Source: Myotis daubentonii | Taxonomy: Eukaryota; Chordata; Mammalia; Chiroptera; Vespertilionidae | Length of the DNA: 64,000 nucleotides | Direction: 5' to 3' | Assembly (NCBI RefSeq): GCF_963259705.1 | Contig: NC_081840.1 | Coordinates: 151,030,282 to 151,094,281, forward strand | Shown here: positions 21,960-33,726 of the stretch, one piece after another | How positions within the stretch are numbered: position 1 is the stretch's first letter | Layout: every line of letters starts with the position of its first letter | The notes under the pieces: generated by a model | Seen by the model: the letters and a program-made list of their open reading frames with translations, nothing else | What the model was told of the DNA's origin: nothing | The model's database searches: none | Program-made: the position numbers and the translations under genes

Positions 21960-24212
21960 AGTGCCTTTTTAATACCAATTCTGGTGGCCAGCACCTGAAC
22001 AAATCACTAACATGGGACAACCATGTATCATATCCCTCCCGATATAATGTGATACAAAGTATGGATCATCACCTATGAAATCTTCTTGCCATAAATGTTT
22101 TTAAAATCGAGTCAAGCTTTTATATCAAACATCCAAATTACAGTAAATACACTATGTAGAGGAACAAACTAAATGATACCAAGAGGAAGCAGCCCAATCA
22201 GACAAATCTAGAATGTGTGACATCTAGGAGGAAATTACCCTGGACTCTTCAAAAGTCACTGTCATGGGGCAAAATTAAAAAAAAAAAATGGAGCTCTGTT
22301 CTAGATAAAACTAGAGATCAAAACCAAATGCAATGTGTGAACCCTGGTTGAATTGTGCATAGGAAAAAATAACTTGTTTGAGTCTCTGGGAAATGCTATC
22401 CAAAAGAGGAGGCTTAGTGCTCAGCTGTGAAAGGTTTAAAGAAGAGAAACTGCAGAGTACGTGCATTTCCCATAACCCATAATCTCACAATTTAGGTTGT
22501 GCACGGATGACCTCTTAAGTGCCTGGCCAATGTTCCAGTGGAGAGAGGTCCTTCCTTACTGGTCAGGATTTATATATTTATAGGTGTAGGCGGGGCAGGC
22601 CTGATCTGTGCAACCAAACATCACTGGGAGCTCCCAGCTGGAGGAAACGATCTCATTAGAAATATGGAGCCTCCAGCATCCAGCACCTGGAATCAGCCTT
22701 GTTTTCCAATGAGCAAACCCAGATTTGCTGAGACATTCTCTGCTGAGCTACTCAAAAGGACCTCCAAGAGCAGAGGGGGGATCTCATTGGGGGACAATCT
22801 GAGAAATGTTTAAATGAGCTGAGTATTAAATAAAATTGTTGAATTCCTGCAAAGTTTCTTATGTGTGATAATGGTTTTGTGGTTAAGTATGAGAAAAATC
22901 CTTCCAACTCAGGAGGTGGATGCCAAAGTACGCAGAGGTAAATGGCACTGTGTCTGCACCTTATTTTCAAATAGGTTTTTAAAGAAAGTAGGTGTGTGCA
23001 GAAAGAGACAGAGAGACAGAGAAATAAAATGTTAGCAATCTCAGATTCCAGGTGAAGGGCATGGGAGTCTTCATTTTGCTTTTGTTTAAACTTCTCTGGA
23101 GTTATAAAATCCTCAGAATAAAAAGCTGGGGGCATGAGGGGTTTCTGAACTCTTCAGCAAATTCGAAGTAAATTGACAAGCAATATGAACACATGCTTTC
23201 TAGTTCTTTTCTAAATTAGTAATGGAGGCACAGAAGCTAGATTGCTGGCTGCAAATAAGTGACCTTTGGAAACCAGATTAAATTATTCAAGACAAGTTTG
23301 TGCCCAGAACACTGAAATGAAGGCATGGCAAACAATGTGCTCATGAGGAAATTGTATCTAGGTCATCGCGAATCTCTTGCTCTTTTGCATTTAAAATTTA
23401 CCCATTATACATAATTGGCACATTGGCTATTGGATTGCCAGGACTGTGATGCTGATCCAGCAAAATTTGAGACAACATCTGCTGTCACTTCTTTAAACTA
23501 TAATAATGATTATTCCTTTATTAAAGTATCTCCTACTTTGCTACTTTTTGCATAGCCATCATTTGTTAAACTAAGCCTTTTTGTTAAATAGCATAAGATA
23601 CTCCTCCACGTAACAGATTAAGGGACTAAAAGAATGCCTCACTCATTGCTGTTCTCTGGCTTTCTATGTCTGTTCATTTAGAACCTGTGATTAAGACAGA
23701 GTTTATTGTCCCAAGTTCTCCACCATCACCTTCCTCTCCCTGTTGCCCAATAAACATTTGCTTCAATTGAACATTATAGCTACTGAAAAAATAATCACGT
23801 TTCCCCCTCATTCTTTCTCCAATATTATTGTGGGATTCCCATTTACCTCTAAAAAGTAAGGTAGTCCTCAACACTAACACTGGGAAAAGAGGTTCATTAG
23901 AAACAAATCTAATTACATATGTGAAATTCAGTACAGTGGTATTAGATACCAGAATAAGTTGCCTACATTTATTTCTTCACAGTGAGAATTTTAATAAATC
24001 TGAAAATCTGAGATCTGGGAAAAGGGAAATAGTTAAACAGTTCATCAGCATACATCGCCTTCAGAGAATCAGTGTTAGCTTCTCCATGTCAGCTGACACG
24101 GGGAGACAACATGGATTTGTTTAGACTATTTTGATATACCATTCTAAAATTAACAAAATAAATTTTATAAATTAACATATATAACAGCTTTAATTAAATG
24201 GTATAAAATTAG
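21960..24212. other. No gene recognised; possible old L1M scrap near 22840-22990
   Basis: TGTGTGATAATGGTTTTGTGG near 22862 resembles an old L1M 3' end but is too short to assign. Open frames at 22538-22813, 22752-23135 and 23828-24124 have no recognisable domains. Confidence 0.35.
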
Positions 24213-24340
24213 GCCCTGGCCAGTAGCTCAGTCGGTTAGAGCATCATCCTGATATGCTAAGATTGTGGGTTCAATCTCCAGTCAGGGCACATATAAGAAT
24301 CAACCAATGAATGCATAAATAAGTGGGACAACAAAATTGA

Positions 24341-24397
<57 letters not shown>

Positions 24398-24441
24398 TCT
24401 CTCTCTCTGTCTCTGTCTCTCTCTAAAATCAATTTTAAAAA
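24213..24441 (+). mobile_element. tRNA-derived SINE with (CT)n body
   Basis: The head folds convincingly as a tRNA: acceptor arms GCCCTGG at 24213 and CAGTCAGGGC at about 24280, box A TAGCTCAGTCGGTTAGAGC, box B GGGTTCAATCTCC. The head is unusually close to a parental tRNA. The body is a ~75-bp CT-rich microsatellite (24341-24424) and the tail is AAAATCAATTTTAAAAATA. It looks older and distinct in subfamily from the VES copies. It is not a functional tRNA gene because the SINE body follows immediately. Confidence 0.82.
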
Positions 24442-24734
24442 TAAGATTGTACAAATTAAAATTTTTCTTAAGATACAGAATATGATAGTATTACAGACAC
24501 CTATTTTGGCCATGTTTTTGACACAAACTGTTCAAACTTGTGCATGTTTTTTAACATCTGCACTTGAGTTCCCTAATCTGTAAAATGTATAGCATTTCAT
24601 TGTGTTATTGGAAAGAATAAAAGAACAAAAGTATATAAAATGTTTGGTACAGAGCAAACCCTCAACAAATTCTAGTTTTCTACCAAATTATTCTCCTAAA
24701 ATGATCCACCAATACTGTATCTTTCTTTTGTTTT

Positions 24735-24773
24735 AATGTTTTTAATACTCACCCAAGGTATGTTTATTGATTG

Positions 24774-24804
<31 letters not shown>

Positions 24805-24958
24805 GGAGAGAGAGTTAGGAACATCGATCAGCTGCCTCTTGCACAACCCCCACTGGGGATGTGCCCACAACCAAGGTACATGCCCTTGACTGGAATCGAA
24901 CCTGGGACCCTTCAGTCCACAAGCTGATGCTCTATCCACTGAGCCAAACAGGTTAGGG
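24735..24958 (-). mobile_element. VES SINE
   Basis: Reversed SINE: a (GA)n stretch, then ACATCGATCAGCTGCCTCTT, CCAACCAAGG-like promoter-distal sequence, the box B complement GGAATCGAACC, and the end CACTGAGCCAAACAGGTTAG. No clear duplication found. Confidence 0.9.
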
Positions 24959-26583
24959 AGGTCAGTGACCTTTTTAAACCCCACATCCAATATGTCTCAA
25001 TATAGATTAGACTCTATTCCTCAAAAAAGACTCTTAAACTAAATCCCAGGCCCTGAGGTGGTATTACTTTTTATTTCACACTCTTTCCCAGTGTTTTTTA
25101 ACTGTGTTCAAACAATACCCAAAACCATCACTATTATAAACTGATATAGGAGCAGCGGCCTTGATATTTCTCCACTCTTGGTCTCTCTGCTTCCCATAGT
25201 ATCGTTAATCTCTTCAATTTATATTTTAAGATTGTTCTTAGATGATGGAATTAAAAATAAATTCAATTTGGAGATAGCTGAGAAATGCAAAATGAAATTA
25301 AAAGTATGGCCTGTAATGCTGTATGTCTCATCTTCCTGGAGACCCTGGGAGCTCTGATATCTATGACATGTGCTGAGGAAATAGTTGGAGTTTTAACTGC
25401 CTCACAGCTACCAACCTCAGAAGTGTATGCAAAAGAAAGACAGGAGAGCAGTGCTTTGAAAGTATGCATTTCTCCTTAAGGATGCAGCCTTTTTTTTTTT
25501 TTTTTAATAGAGAATGGGTGGAGAGAGTCAAATAAAATAAAAATTTTGGTTCAAATTTAAACCCATAAATTTTCCTATTTGAATTGCTGCTTTCTTTCCA
25601 CCAAAGACATTTAAAACTATTTTTCCTATTGACCACAAGCTAATCCCAGCTTCCTTAAAAGGGGACTCTGCTAAGGCTGAGAGAAAACGGGTATGTGGCG
25701 CCCCCAAGTGGCCACTGAGAATGTCCGCACAGTTCAGAGATAAGGAGGGAAATTGCTGCTTTGAATTATTGCCAGCAAAGGCCCATTGTCCAATCTTCTT
25801 CACCACCTGGCAACAGCTGGTGTGTGTGTATGTAAAGTTGAGATGAAAAACGAATAGAGGTCAAATCCAGAAGGACTTCCCTTGTATAGAAAATCAATTT
25901 AAAGTAACAAAAGTACCAAGATAAAATTTCCAAGAACTTCTGAAGCTTGAAAAACATGGCTAATCTTTAGAAAAAAAGAGACGGCAAGGGAGCAGATAGG
26001 AGCAAGGCTTCATTCCACGTAGCATTTTATTAAGTTTCAAATTTAGAAATGGAGAAGAAAAACTGTAACACCAGGCTAACACCAGACTATTCCCAAGCTG
26101 ACAATTAATTTTAAATGGAAATTGACACAGTAAAAAAAAAAAAAAAATTAATGTTCAGAATGTATTTCAGCTGAGAGTCTTCAATGTCAGCGACTCCCAG
26201 AGGCTCTGGGCAGGCACTCGGAGATTCACGGCATCAGAATTCCTGGGCCTTGGCCCAGATTTCTACCATGTCCCACATTCAACATGGCCTTTGTTCTCTT
26301 GAGGGTTGAACCTTCATAACAGCCTCTAAATTCAAAGCACGGCTTTTGAGAAGGGAAATGCTTTGAACAAAGATGGAGTGGTATATCTGCTTTTCAAATT
26401 TATAAATCCTCATATTCACCAGTGCCAGTCAGCTCACAAGCACTGTGCACAAACAATTCACCGCCGCGGGGTCCTTACTGCTGTGGCAAGAACTGACTGG
26501 GAGGCTTGGCTAACCCCTTCCTACCGACAGGCCTGACTCAAATCTGATACCTCACCCCACCTCTGCAACAAGTCTCCTTAATG
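24959..26583. other. No recognisable gene
   Basis: Contains a T-run at 25490-25505, an A-run at about 26133-26147 and a CTCF-like motif at 25697-25711 (listed separately). No coding domain was seen in the short frames here. Confidence 0.4.
25697..25711 (-). promoter_or_regulatory. CTCF-like motif
   Basis: The minus strand reads CCACTTGGGGGCGCC, which matches the CTCF core CCASYAGRKGGCRSC except at position 6 (T for A). It sits in non-repetitive-looking sequence. Motif match only; occupancy is unknown. Confidence 0.4.
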
Positions 26584-26802
26584 CCGCGGTCGGTAAACTG
26601 CGGCTCGCGAGCCACATGCGGCTCTTTGGCCCCTTGAGTGTGGCTCTTCCGAAGCCTTAGGAGTACCCTAATTGAGTTAATAACAATTACCTACCTATAT
26701 AGTTTAAGTTTAAAAAATTTAGCTCTCAAAAGAAATTTCAATCGCTGTACTGTTGATATTTGGCTCTGTTGACTAATGAGTTTGCCGACCACTGCCTTAA
26801 TG
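26576..26802 (+). mobile_element. hAT MITE with perfect 8-bp duplication
   Basis: A 211-bp element at 26584-26794 bounded by CCTTAATG on both sides (26576-26583, 26795-26802). Left TIR GCGGTCGGTAAACTGCGGCT, right end GTTTGCCGACCACTG. The first ~67 bases, including GCTCTTTGGCCCCTTGAGTG, are shared with the end of the autonomous hAT relic at 10490-10556, identifying that family as its likely source of transposase. The interior is AT-rich and has no ORF. Its tail stretch ACCTATATAGTTTAAG faintly resembles the 3' tail of the large element. Confidence 0.95.
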
Positions 26803-28592
26803 CATTAAACCCCTCCTTAGCTTTGTCCTTTTCTGATTCTTTTCTTCCTCTGTTTTGTTTGTTTGCTTGTTTTATTTTGTTTTGTTTTGCCTTCACCTGT
26901 CCTTGTTACCTCTACCAGGTCACTGTCTCCAAATACTGTTCTGTCCTAGGTTCAGAGCTTGACTTTTATTTCCCTTGATCTTCTTCTAATGAACTTCCCC
27001 CGGCCTCCTGTTATTACCAGCATGTGGAGCAGACTGTTAAGGGATACAGTCCTGAGGAGGCTGTACTACAAAGCATTACAGAGCCATAAAGCCTAGCACC
27101 CACAAGGGCCTCGGACTATAATGTGACTGAGCCTTCAAGCTCACAGGCTGTGAAGGTGCCTCTGTGGCTTTTTCAGATACTGAAATTGAGGCACCGCGCA
27201 CGTTAAGTGCCTTGCTCCCTGACAATTACCTGGAATTTGCAGCTTCTTAAGACAATTAACTGGAATTTGCAGCTTCTTATACCCCTTTGTGTAAGGAAGG
27301 GCTGGTGTTTATAAACAACATAGAAACACAGAGGAAGTTTTGAGGAAATGGTTAGGTTTCCATACCCTTTGAGCACCATCACGTACATACGAAGCCAGCT
27401 GACAACAGTCACACTTCAATTCCAGTGTTAAAAACAACCCACTTTTTAATTATAACTATTTAGTCTTCACATTCTTCTTCTTGTCTTTTCTACAATATGA
27501 GTAATTAGTCCTTTCTTGACAAATATTTCTTCCTTGGTTAATGAAAACAAACTGTGCTCTCATTCGAAGGCCTGGTGTTTTCACCTGCCAGCTGTCATTA
27601 ACACGGCATCTGTGGGAGACGAGCCTTCTCATCATTTTTTTATGTATTGTTTTGCCTGGGAAGGTTAATTGCAGTTCTGCCTCCATAGCTTCCTCACTGC
27701 TGTAGAGTTAACCATGGGTTTGCTGTGCTGAGAAAGGTTTATCAAAGGTCTGGAATGCAAAACAATGGCAGCAATAAATACCAATTAGGCCCAGGCCCTC
27801 TGCTCCCACTACCTTCACAGGTGAGGGTGGCAACACCAGCTTTTGATTTCAGTGAGACTGGACTCGCCTGGAAGCACTGAGCAGGCGGCTCAGGGACCTG
27901 TTTGCAAAATGGCTTTTGGATCACAAGTTCTTCTTCCTGATTGAGATGACAATGTGGAGGTGCTAGTGAGCAGCACCCCTGCTTGCTACCTTCTAGAAAC
28001 AGCTTCTCTGAAGGGTTTGCAACTATATCAGGCCTTAATTAACCAATTAAGGGTATACATGACATGTGAATCTGTCAACTAAAGTTATTTTGTCATAGGC
28101 TAATAATTTGCGAAATTGAAACGGGAATTTGAATGTAGGACAAAGAACATCTAAATCAAAATAAAAACTGCATATGCTTCCTAGTTTAGACAGAAATATG
28201 TATATCTCGCCTGTCTTTTATATTGCCTTGTTTTTTAATTCTTTGCTTTCTAACACATGAAAATATAGATATAGTTATCTAAAAACTCTTCCATCCAACA
28301 AAGATGTAGAGGTATATGAACTATAAATCAGAAAAATTGGATGTCCTTTAAAACATTCAGCTACTGAGGTAAACAGAAAATAGCTAGTAATTTAACAAAA
28401 TAATTGAAATAGTATCACAAATACCAGTAACAGTGACCTCTATTGTTCTTATGGCTAAACAATGAATAGTTAAAACAGCTGCTTGCCCTTATTCATTGTG
28501 GTTAACAAATATCAACTCAAATTGTAATTTCTGAACACGAAAGTGATCTCACTGGCAAGTCTGGCTTCACATGCTTCTCTATGGAAAGAAGA
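26803..28592. other. No recognisable gene; short tandem duplication at 27221-27281
   Basis: A ~30-bp unit (GACAATTANCTGGAATTTGC, then AGCTTCTTA) occurs twice head to tail at 27221-27281. The remainder shows no coding or repeat signal that I can defend. Confidence 0.45.
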
Positions 28593-28810
28593 TCTATATC
28601 TATCAAAGGCTAATATGCGAAGTGTCCCCTCGGGAGTTCGACTGAGAGACCGGGAGTTTGATCGCTCACTATGATGTGCACTGACAACCACTGGTGGCTC
28701 AGAATGAAGGAAGGCCCCAGCTGGCAGCCAGGAAGGCACCGATCCACCCTGATCGCCATCCAGACCTAGGGACCCTACCCGTGCACAAATTTCATGCACC
28801 GGGCCTCTAG
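28593..28810 (+). mobile_element. HeliBat-type non-autonomous Helitron
   Basis: Begins TCTATATCTATCAAAGGCTA (family start TCCTATATAATAAAAGGCTA), contains GGGAGTTCGACTGAGAGACC, and ends CACCGGGCCTCTAG at 28810. The bases flanking the insertion are A and T, the expected Helitron target, with no duplication. No Rep/helicase gene, so it is non-autonomous. Confidence 0.92.
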
Positions 28811-29236
28811 TATAACAATAAAATTAAAGAATTTTTCAACATTGACATCTTACCAACCTAATGAAATCTTTTTCATTTTTGTCTTTAATTTCCAGTCATT
28901 TTTCACATAAATGCATATTATATAGTCATCATTATGTATTTTGTCCCCAATAGTATAATCATCAATTGTTTTGTAATTTTAGAAAAAAGAAATATTTTTT
29001 CTTGACTCTTAACTTTAAAATCACAAGTTATAAACAGAGACATCAAATCACTAGAAAAGTATTAGGTGCTGAAATTATGCATAAGTGCTTTTACAAAGGA
29101 AATTATGAAACATCAAAATCAGGTAATTAGAGAATATATCTAATGGGAAACTTGTAAGCGGCAGGAGGCCTGCAATTCAGCTGTCAGATTCTGCTTACCT
29201 GCAAGGATGACCAAGCAAGCAACCTGCTGCAGGTTG

Positions 29237-29487
29237 CCCTAAGCCAGTGATGGCGAACCTTTTGAGCTCGGCATTGTCAGCACTTTGAAAAACCCTAACT
29301 AACTCTGGTGCCGTGTCACATATAGAAACTTTTTGATATTTGAAACCATAGTAAAACAAAGATGTATATTTTTGATATTTATTTTATATATTTAAATGCC
29401 ATTTAACAAAGAAAAATCAACCAAAAAAATGAGTTCGCGTGTCACCTCTGACACGTGTGTCATAGGTTCGCCATCACTGCCCTAAGC
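29237..29487 (+). mobile_element. hAT MITE with perfect 8-bp duplication
   Basis: A 235-bp element at 29245-29479 with termini CAGTGATGGCGAACCTTTTG and GGTTCGCCATCACTG. The perfect duplication CCCTAAGC is at 29237-29244 and 29480-29487. The inner arms GTCACCTCTGACACGTG resemble a subterminal repeat. This is a different family from the MITEs at 26584 and 46357. Confidence 0.95.
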
Positions 29488-30087
29488 TGAACCTGGCCTG
29501 GAAAACAGCAATGGTTTAATTATAAGATGCATTAGAAGTACTTTAGCTATGCTAAATCTAGCAAAAACTCTTATAATCCATGCTTTTTCAGAAAAGAGAC
29601 TTCTATTCACTCAAGTCCTAGATATTGATAAGCAAGGTTTCAAATTATAGGAATAAGGGATTTACATTTCTCTTCTAAACCCTCCATTAAGAAACTGTGA
29701 CTGAAAACATTTCTAGAATGTCTTCATTTATGTCTTTCATTTCTTGTGACAAGAAGGCAGTCCTCTCATCTCATCCATCCAATAAAGCAGCTAGTTCAGT
29801 GATAGAGTAAAATGTTAAGTGGTGGAGTTCTAAGCTGGGCTCTAGCTACAGAAAGGCCACAGCTCATCCTTTTTCAAGAGGACACCCAATCACTAGCTCA
29901 TATTTTATGAAATATTGAATTTCCATCCTATCCTTTTCATTTCTGCTGCTGTTATAAATGAAGACCTATAGGTAAATTAGAAAAATAATTAACATTAAAC
30001 TAAAATTAGGACTTATTTTTACACATATCTATTTTAAACTATCTCTCATTTTGTGGTCAAGTCACTGGACCAAGTTTTATATTTATT
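29488..30087. other. No recognisable feature
   Basis: Non-coding sequence without a repeat boundary or domain that I can identify. Confidence 0.4.
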
Positions 30088-30337
30088 CAAGTTTATGGAA
30101 ATTTTTTAAAAATATGTTTTATTGATTTTTTTACAGAGAGGAAGGGAGGGGGATAGAAAGTTAGAAACATTGATGAGAGAGAAACATCGATCAGCTGCCT
30201 CCTACACATCTCCTACTGGGGATGTGCCTGCAATCAAGGTACATGCCCTTGACCGGAATTGAACCTGGAATCCTTCAGTCCGCAGGCCGACGCTCTATCC
30301 ACTGAGCCAAACCGGTTAGGGCAAGTTTATGGAAATT
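30088..30337 (-). mobile_element. VES SINE with 15-16-bp duplication
   Basis: Reversed SINE at 30104-30322: tail complement ATATGTTTTATTGATTTTTT, the body, and the end CACTGAGCCAAACCGGTTAG. The duplication CAAGTTTATGGAAATT is at 30088-30103 and about 30322-30337. Sequence is close to the family pattern, so it is probably recent. Confidence 0.94.
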
Positions 30338-30999
30338 AAAAAATAAGGGAGAAATCTGTATGCAGGTAGATGGGGGAGCTTTTAAAGCATGCATAAACTG
30401 AAGATGAGTTCAATACTCTTTAATAAAGGCATTTAGAAATTGACACATTGAATTGGAAAGCAAATAAAGCTCAAAAATTAGAGAAAATTAGCTTTCCTTT
30501 TCCCCTCTTTTACGTTGACAATATGAGAATGATGTAAAAGCTAAGCAAAACAACAACGAGAAGAAAAAGAAACAGGGATTATATGGGGACCGTACAATTA
30601 CAAGTGATTCCCCAAACGGCTGACCACCATGTATACAGCCCAGAAAAGGAGACCACTGGGCTCATGAAGAGACCATAGGCTGCAGGTCGGAAATGGACCA
30701 GACATTCCCCATGTCTTCAGCTGCCTCAAGGGAAAGGAATAGCATTCAAAATATTGTGCTATTGGAGTCTTTGGGAGCTTACTGCTTCTTCTTATCTGCT
30801 GCTTCTTAAATTATCTATTAACTTATGCTTGTCATAATTAACTCTTTCTTAATAAATATGTGATAAGAATTCAAAAATAGAAAGGCAGGTAAAATCTGTT
30901 AACTTAGGCTCAACATGCAGACAAATTTGTGCTAAGAAGATATTTCTGGTCTAAGAGGTCTTAAGGTCTTCAAGGGTCTGATAAAAGAGTAACAATTTT
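30338..30999. other. No recognisable feature
   Basis: Non-coding. The AATAAATATGTGATAAG stretch near 30850 could be an LTR or retrocopy end, but nothing else supports that. Confidence 0.35.
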
Positions 31000-31109
31000 G
31001 TACAATTTTACCTTTTTTCTAAAAGGTAAGAAATTCTTAATCCTTAAGCACAGAATAGCCTTCCATTTATTTGTTTCATCTTCAGTTTCTTTATTCAATG
31101 TCATAGTTC

Positions 31110-32980
31110 TCAAGAGTATAGGTGTTCCCCCTCCTTGGTTAAGTTTATTCCTAGGTATTTTATGTTCTTTGATGCAGTTGTAAATGAGATTGTTTTCTTA
31201 ATTTCCCTTTCTGATAGTTTGTTATTGGTGTATAAAAATGCAACCAATTTCTGAACGTTAATTTTGTATCCTGCTACTTTACTGAATTCCCTCACTAGTT
31301 CTAATTGTCTTTCGGCAAAATCATTAGGGTTCTCTATATACAATATCTTGTCATCTGCAAATCATGACAGTGTTGCTTCTTCCTTTCCAATTTAGATACC
31401 TTTTTATTTCCTTTTCTTGTCTGATTGCTGTGGCTAAGACTTCCAATATTATGCTAAATAAAAATGGTAAAAGTGGATGCTTTGCCTTTGTTCCTGATCT
31501 TAAAGAAAAAGCATTCAGCTTTTCACTGTTGAGTATAATTTAGCTACAGTTTTGTCATAAATGGCTTTATTATGTTGAAGTATGTTTTGTCTAACCCCAC
31601 ATTGCTGAGATTTTTATTACATATAGATGTTAGATTTTTGTCAAACATTTTTCTGCATCTACTGATATGATCATATAATTTATATTCTTCATTTTTATAT
31701 GTTGCATCACATTAATAGATTTGCAGATATTTAAAGAACCCTGCATCTTAGGAATAAGTCCCACTTGAACATGACATATAATCTTTTTAATGTATTGCTG
31801 AATTTGGTTTGCTAAAGTTTGTTGGGGATTTTTGCATCTATGTTTATCAGGGATATGGGCTTACAATTTTCTTTTTTTGTAGTGTCTTTGTCTGGCTTTG
31901 ATAATAGGGTAATGCTGGCCTCATCAAATGAGTTTGGGAGACTTCCTTCCTCAGCTTTTGTAATAGAATGAGAAGAATAGGTATTAATTCTTCTTTGAAT
32001 TTTTGATAAAATTCACCTGAGAAGCAATCTGGTCTAAGAATTGTGTGTTGGGTGTCTTTGTTTGTTTGGTTGGTTGGTTTTTATTTTTTTGTTTTTTGTG
32101 TGTTTTTTATTACTGATTCAATTTTGTTATTAGTGATCAGTCTGTTCCAATTTTCTGTTTCTGCCTGATTCAGACTTGGGAGAGTATTATTTCTAGGATA
32201 TCCATTTCTTCCCGGTTGTCCAATTTAATGCCACACAACTCTTCACAGTATATTTTTATAATCCTTTGTATTTCTGTGGTGTCGATTGTTACTTCCCCTC
32301 TTTCATGTCTGCTTTTATTTATTTGAGTCCTCTCTTGTTTTTTTCTTGGAGTCTGGCTCAAAGACCCAGCTTTTGATTTCATTGATGTTTTTGTATGTCA
32401 TTTTTAAACTCTATTTTATTTACTTCCACTCTGATATTTATGATATTTATTATTTCATTCCTTCCTCACTTTAGATTTTGTTTGTTCTTTTTTTTTTTTT
32501 CTAGTTCCTTTAGGTGTAAGTTTAGACTATTGGAGCGTGTGTGTGTCTGTGTGTGTGTGTGTGTGTGTGTCTGTGTGTGTGTGTCTGTGTGATTTTTCTT
32601 GTTTTTTTAGGTAGCCCTGTATTGCGATAAATTTTCCTTTTACAGCTGCTTTTGCTGTATCCCTAGATTTGGAGTCATTGTGTCTCCATCTTCATTTCTC
32701 TCAAGGTACCTTTGATTTCTTCCTTAACCTCATTGTTAACCCATTCGTTGTTTAGTAGCATGTTATTTATCCTCCTTGTGTTTCTGTGTTTTTTACGGTT
32801 TTTGTTCTTGGAATTTATTCCTAGTCTCACATCATTATGATCAGAGAAGATGCTTGATAAGATTTCAATCTTCTTTAATTTTTAATACTTGTTTTGTAGC
32901 GTGACATGCGGTTTATCCTGAAAAATGTTCCATGTGCACTTGAAAAGAATGTCTATTCTGCTCCTTTTGGGAAACTTTTT
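31110..32980 (-). pseudogene. L1 ORF2 reverse-transcriptase pseudogene
   Basis: Short open pieces on the minus strand read as L1 reverse transcriptase: ENPNDFAERQLEL, then EFSKVAGYKINVQK and SKNIKYLGINLTKEG at 31110-31343, preceded by the FADD box. Further upstream, 32170-32382 reads GSLSQTPRKKQERTQINKSR, part of the pre-RT region. Multiple frameshifts and stops separate them. Its normal role is nicking and target-primed reverse transcription of L1 and SINE RNA; this copy cannot encode it. Confidence 0.8.
32536..32591 (+). repeat. (GT)n microsatellite
   Basis: TGTG dinucleotides interrupted by three CTG units, within the L1 relic. Only a simple repeat, although it produces a spurious VCVCVC reading frame. 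Confidence 0.9.
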
Positions 32981-33484
32981 AGCAGGACTTCAGTGCTAGT
33001 GGAGTCTGTCCTTCAAGTGTGATTTGTGGAGCCATTTGGGTGGTGCTCTGGCATTTCCTGAAGCCAGCCACTGGTTGTTTTAGTTATTGAGCCTCTTGGC
33101 AGTGACTCCTGTGCAGTTGCCGCTGGTGCCAGGCCTGGAGCCCCTTGGTAGGAGCTACAGAGTAATCTGTGGTTGGTTGGTGCTTGTGTTGAGCTTAGAT
33201 GTGCTCAGAAGAAGCTGTGCTGAAAACCAAGGTCAACTGCCATCTATGCTAGGCTTGGGAACCTTATTGGGCACCACAAAGTGAGCTGATGCCAAGCCAC
33301 CACTTGTGCTAGTCTTGAGGCTACTTAGCTGAGGCTTCATTTCTGGCCAAGACTGGCCACCACCAATTATTACAGGTTTGTGGACATCTGATGGGAGTTC
33401 CATGCAAGTTAAGACCAATTACCACTTGTCCTGGGCTTGGGACCACCATGCATCCAAAACGGAAACCATCCCCACACACTACGA

Positions 33485-33726
33485 TATTTTGAATTTAATT
33501 TTTTAAAAAATCAATTTGCAATGAATATTATAAAAATAAATATATCACTCACAATTCGGGTATTCTTGAATATTTTCAGCTGAAAATTCCCACGAAAAAT
33601 GATTTTAAAGTTGGTCAGGGCTGCCACTTAGGGAAAACTTTTTTTTTTTACAGTAGATGCACGTGGCCGTAGCATGTGGGGAAGGTCCATCTCTTGCATC
33701 TACAGACGCTTATGGCGTGCAATGGG
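33485..33726 (-). mobile_element. Possible piggyBac-like MITE inside L1 5'UTR
   Basis: Comparison with the L1 5'UTR at 59180-59440 shows ~240 bp of extra sequence here. On the minus strand it begins at a TTAA (33727-33730) with CCCATTGCACGCCATAAGCG, a piggyBac-like target and terminus, followed by an internal hairpin (TCTGTAGATGCA and TGCATCTACTG). The opposite terminus is not clear and no second TTAA could be matched, so it may be truncated. Confidence 0.38.

Noticed and set aside
24213..24285. tRNA gene
   Set aside because: Folds like a tRNA but continues into a SINE body and A-rich tail; it is the SINE head.
24257..24513. Arg/Glu-rich reading frames at 24257-24513 and 24736-24927
   Set aside because: Translations of (CT)n/(GA)n tracts in SINEs, not proteins.
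32395..32592. Val-Cys repeat protein
   Set aside because: Reading of a (GT)n microsatellite inside a dead L1.
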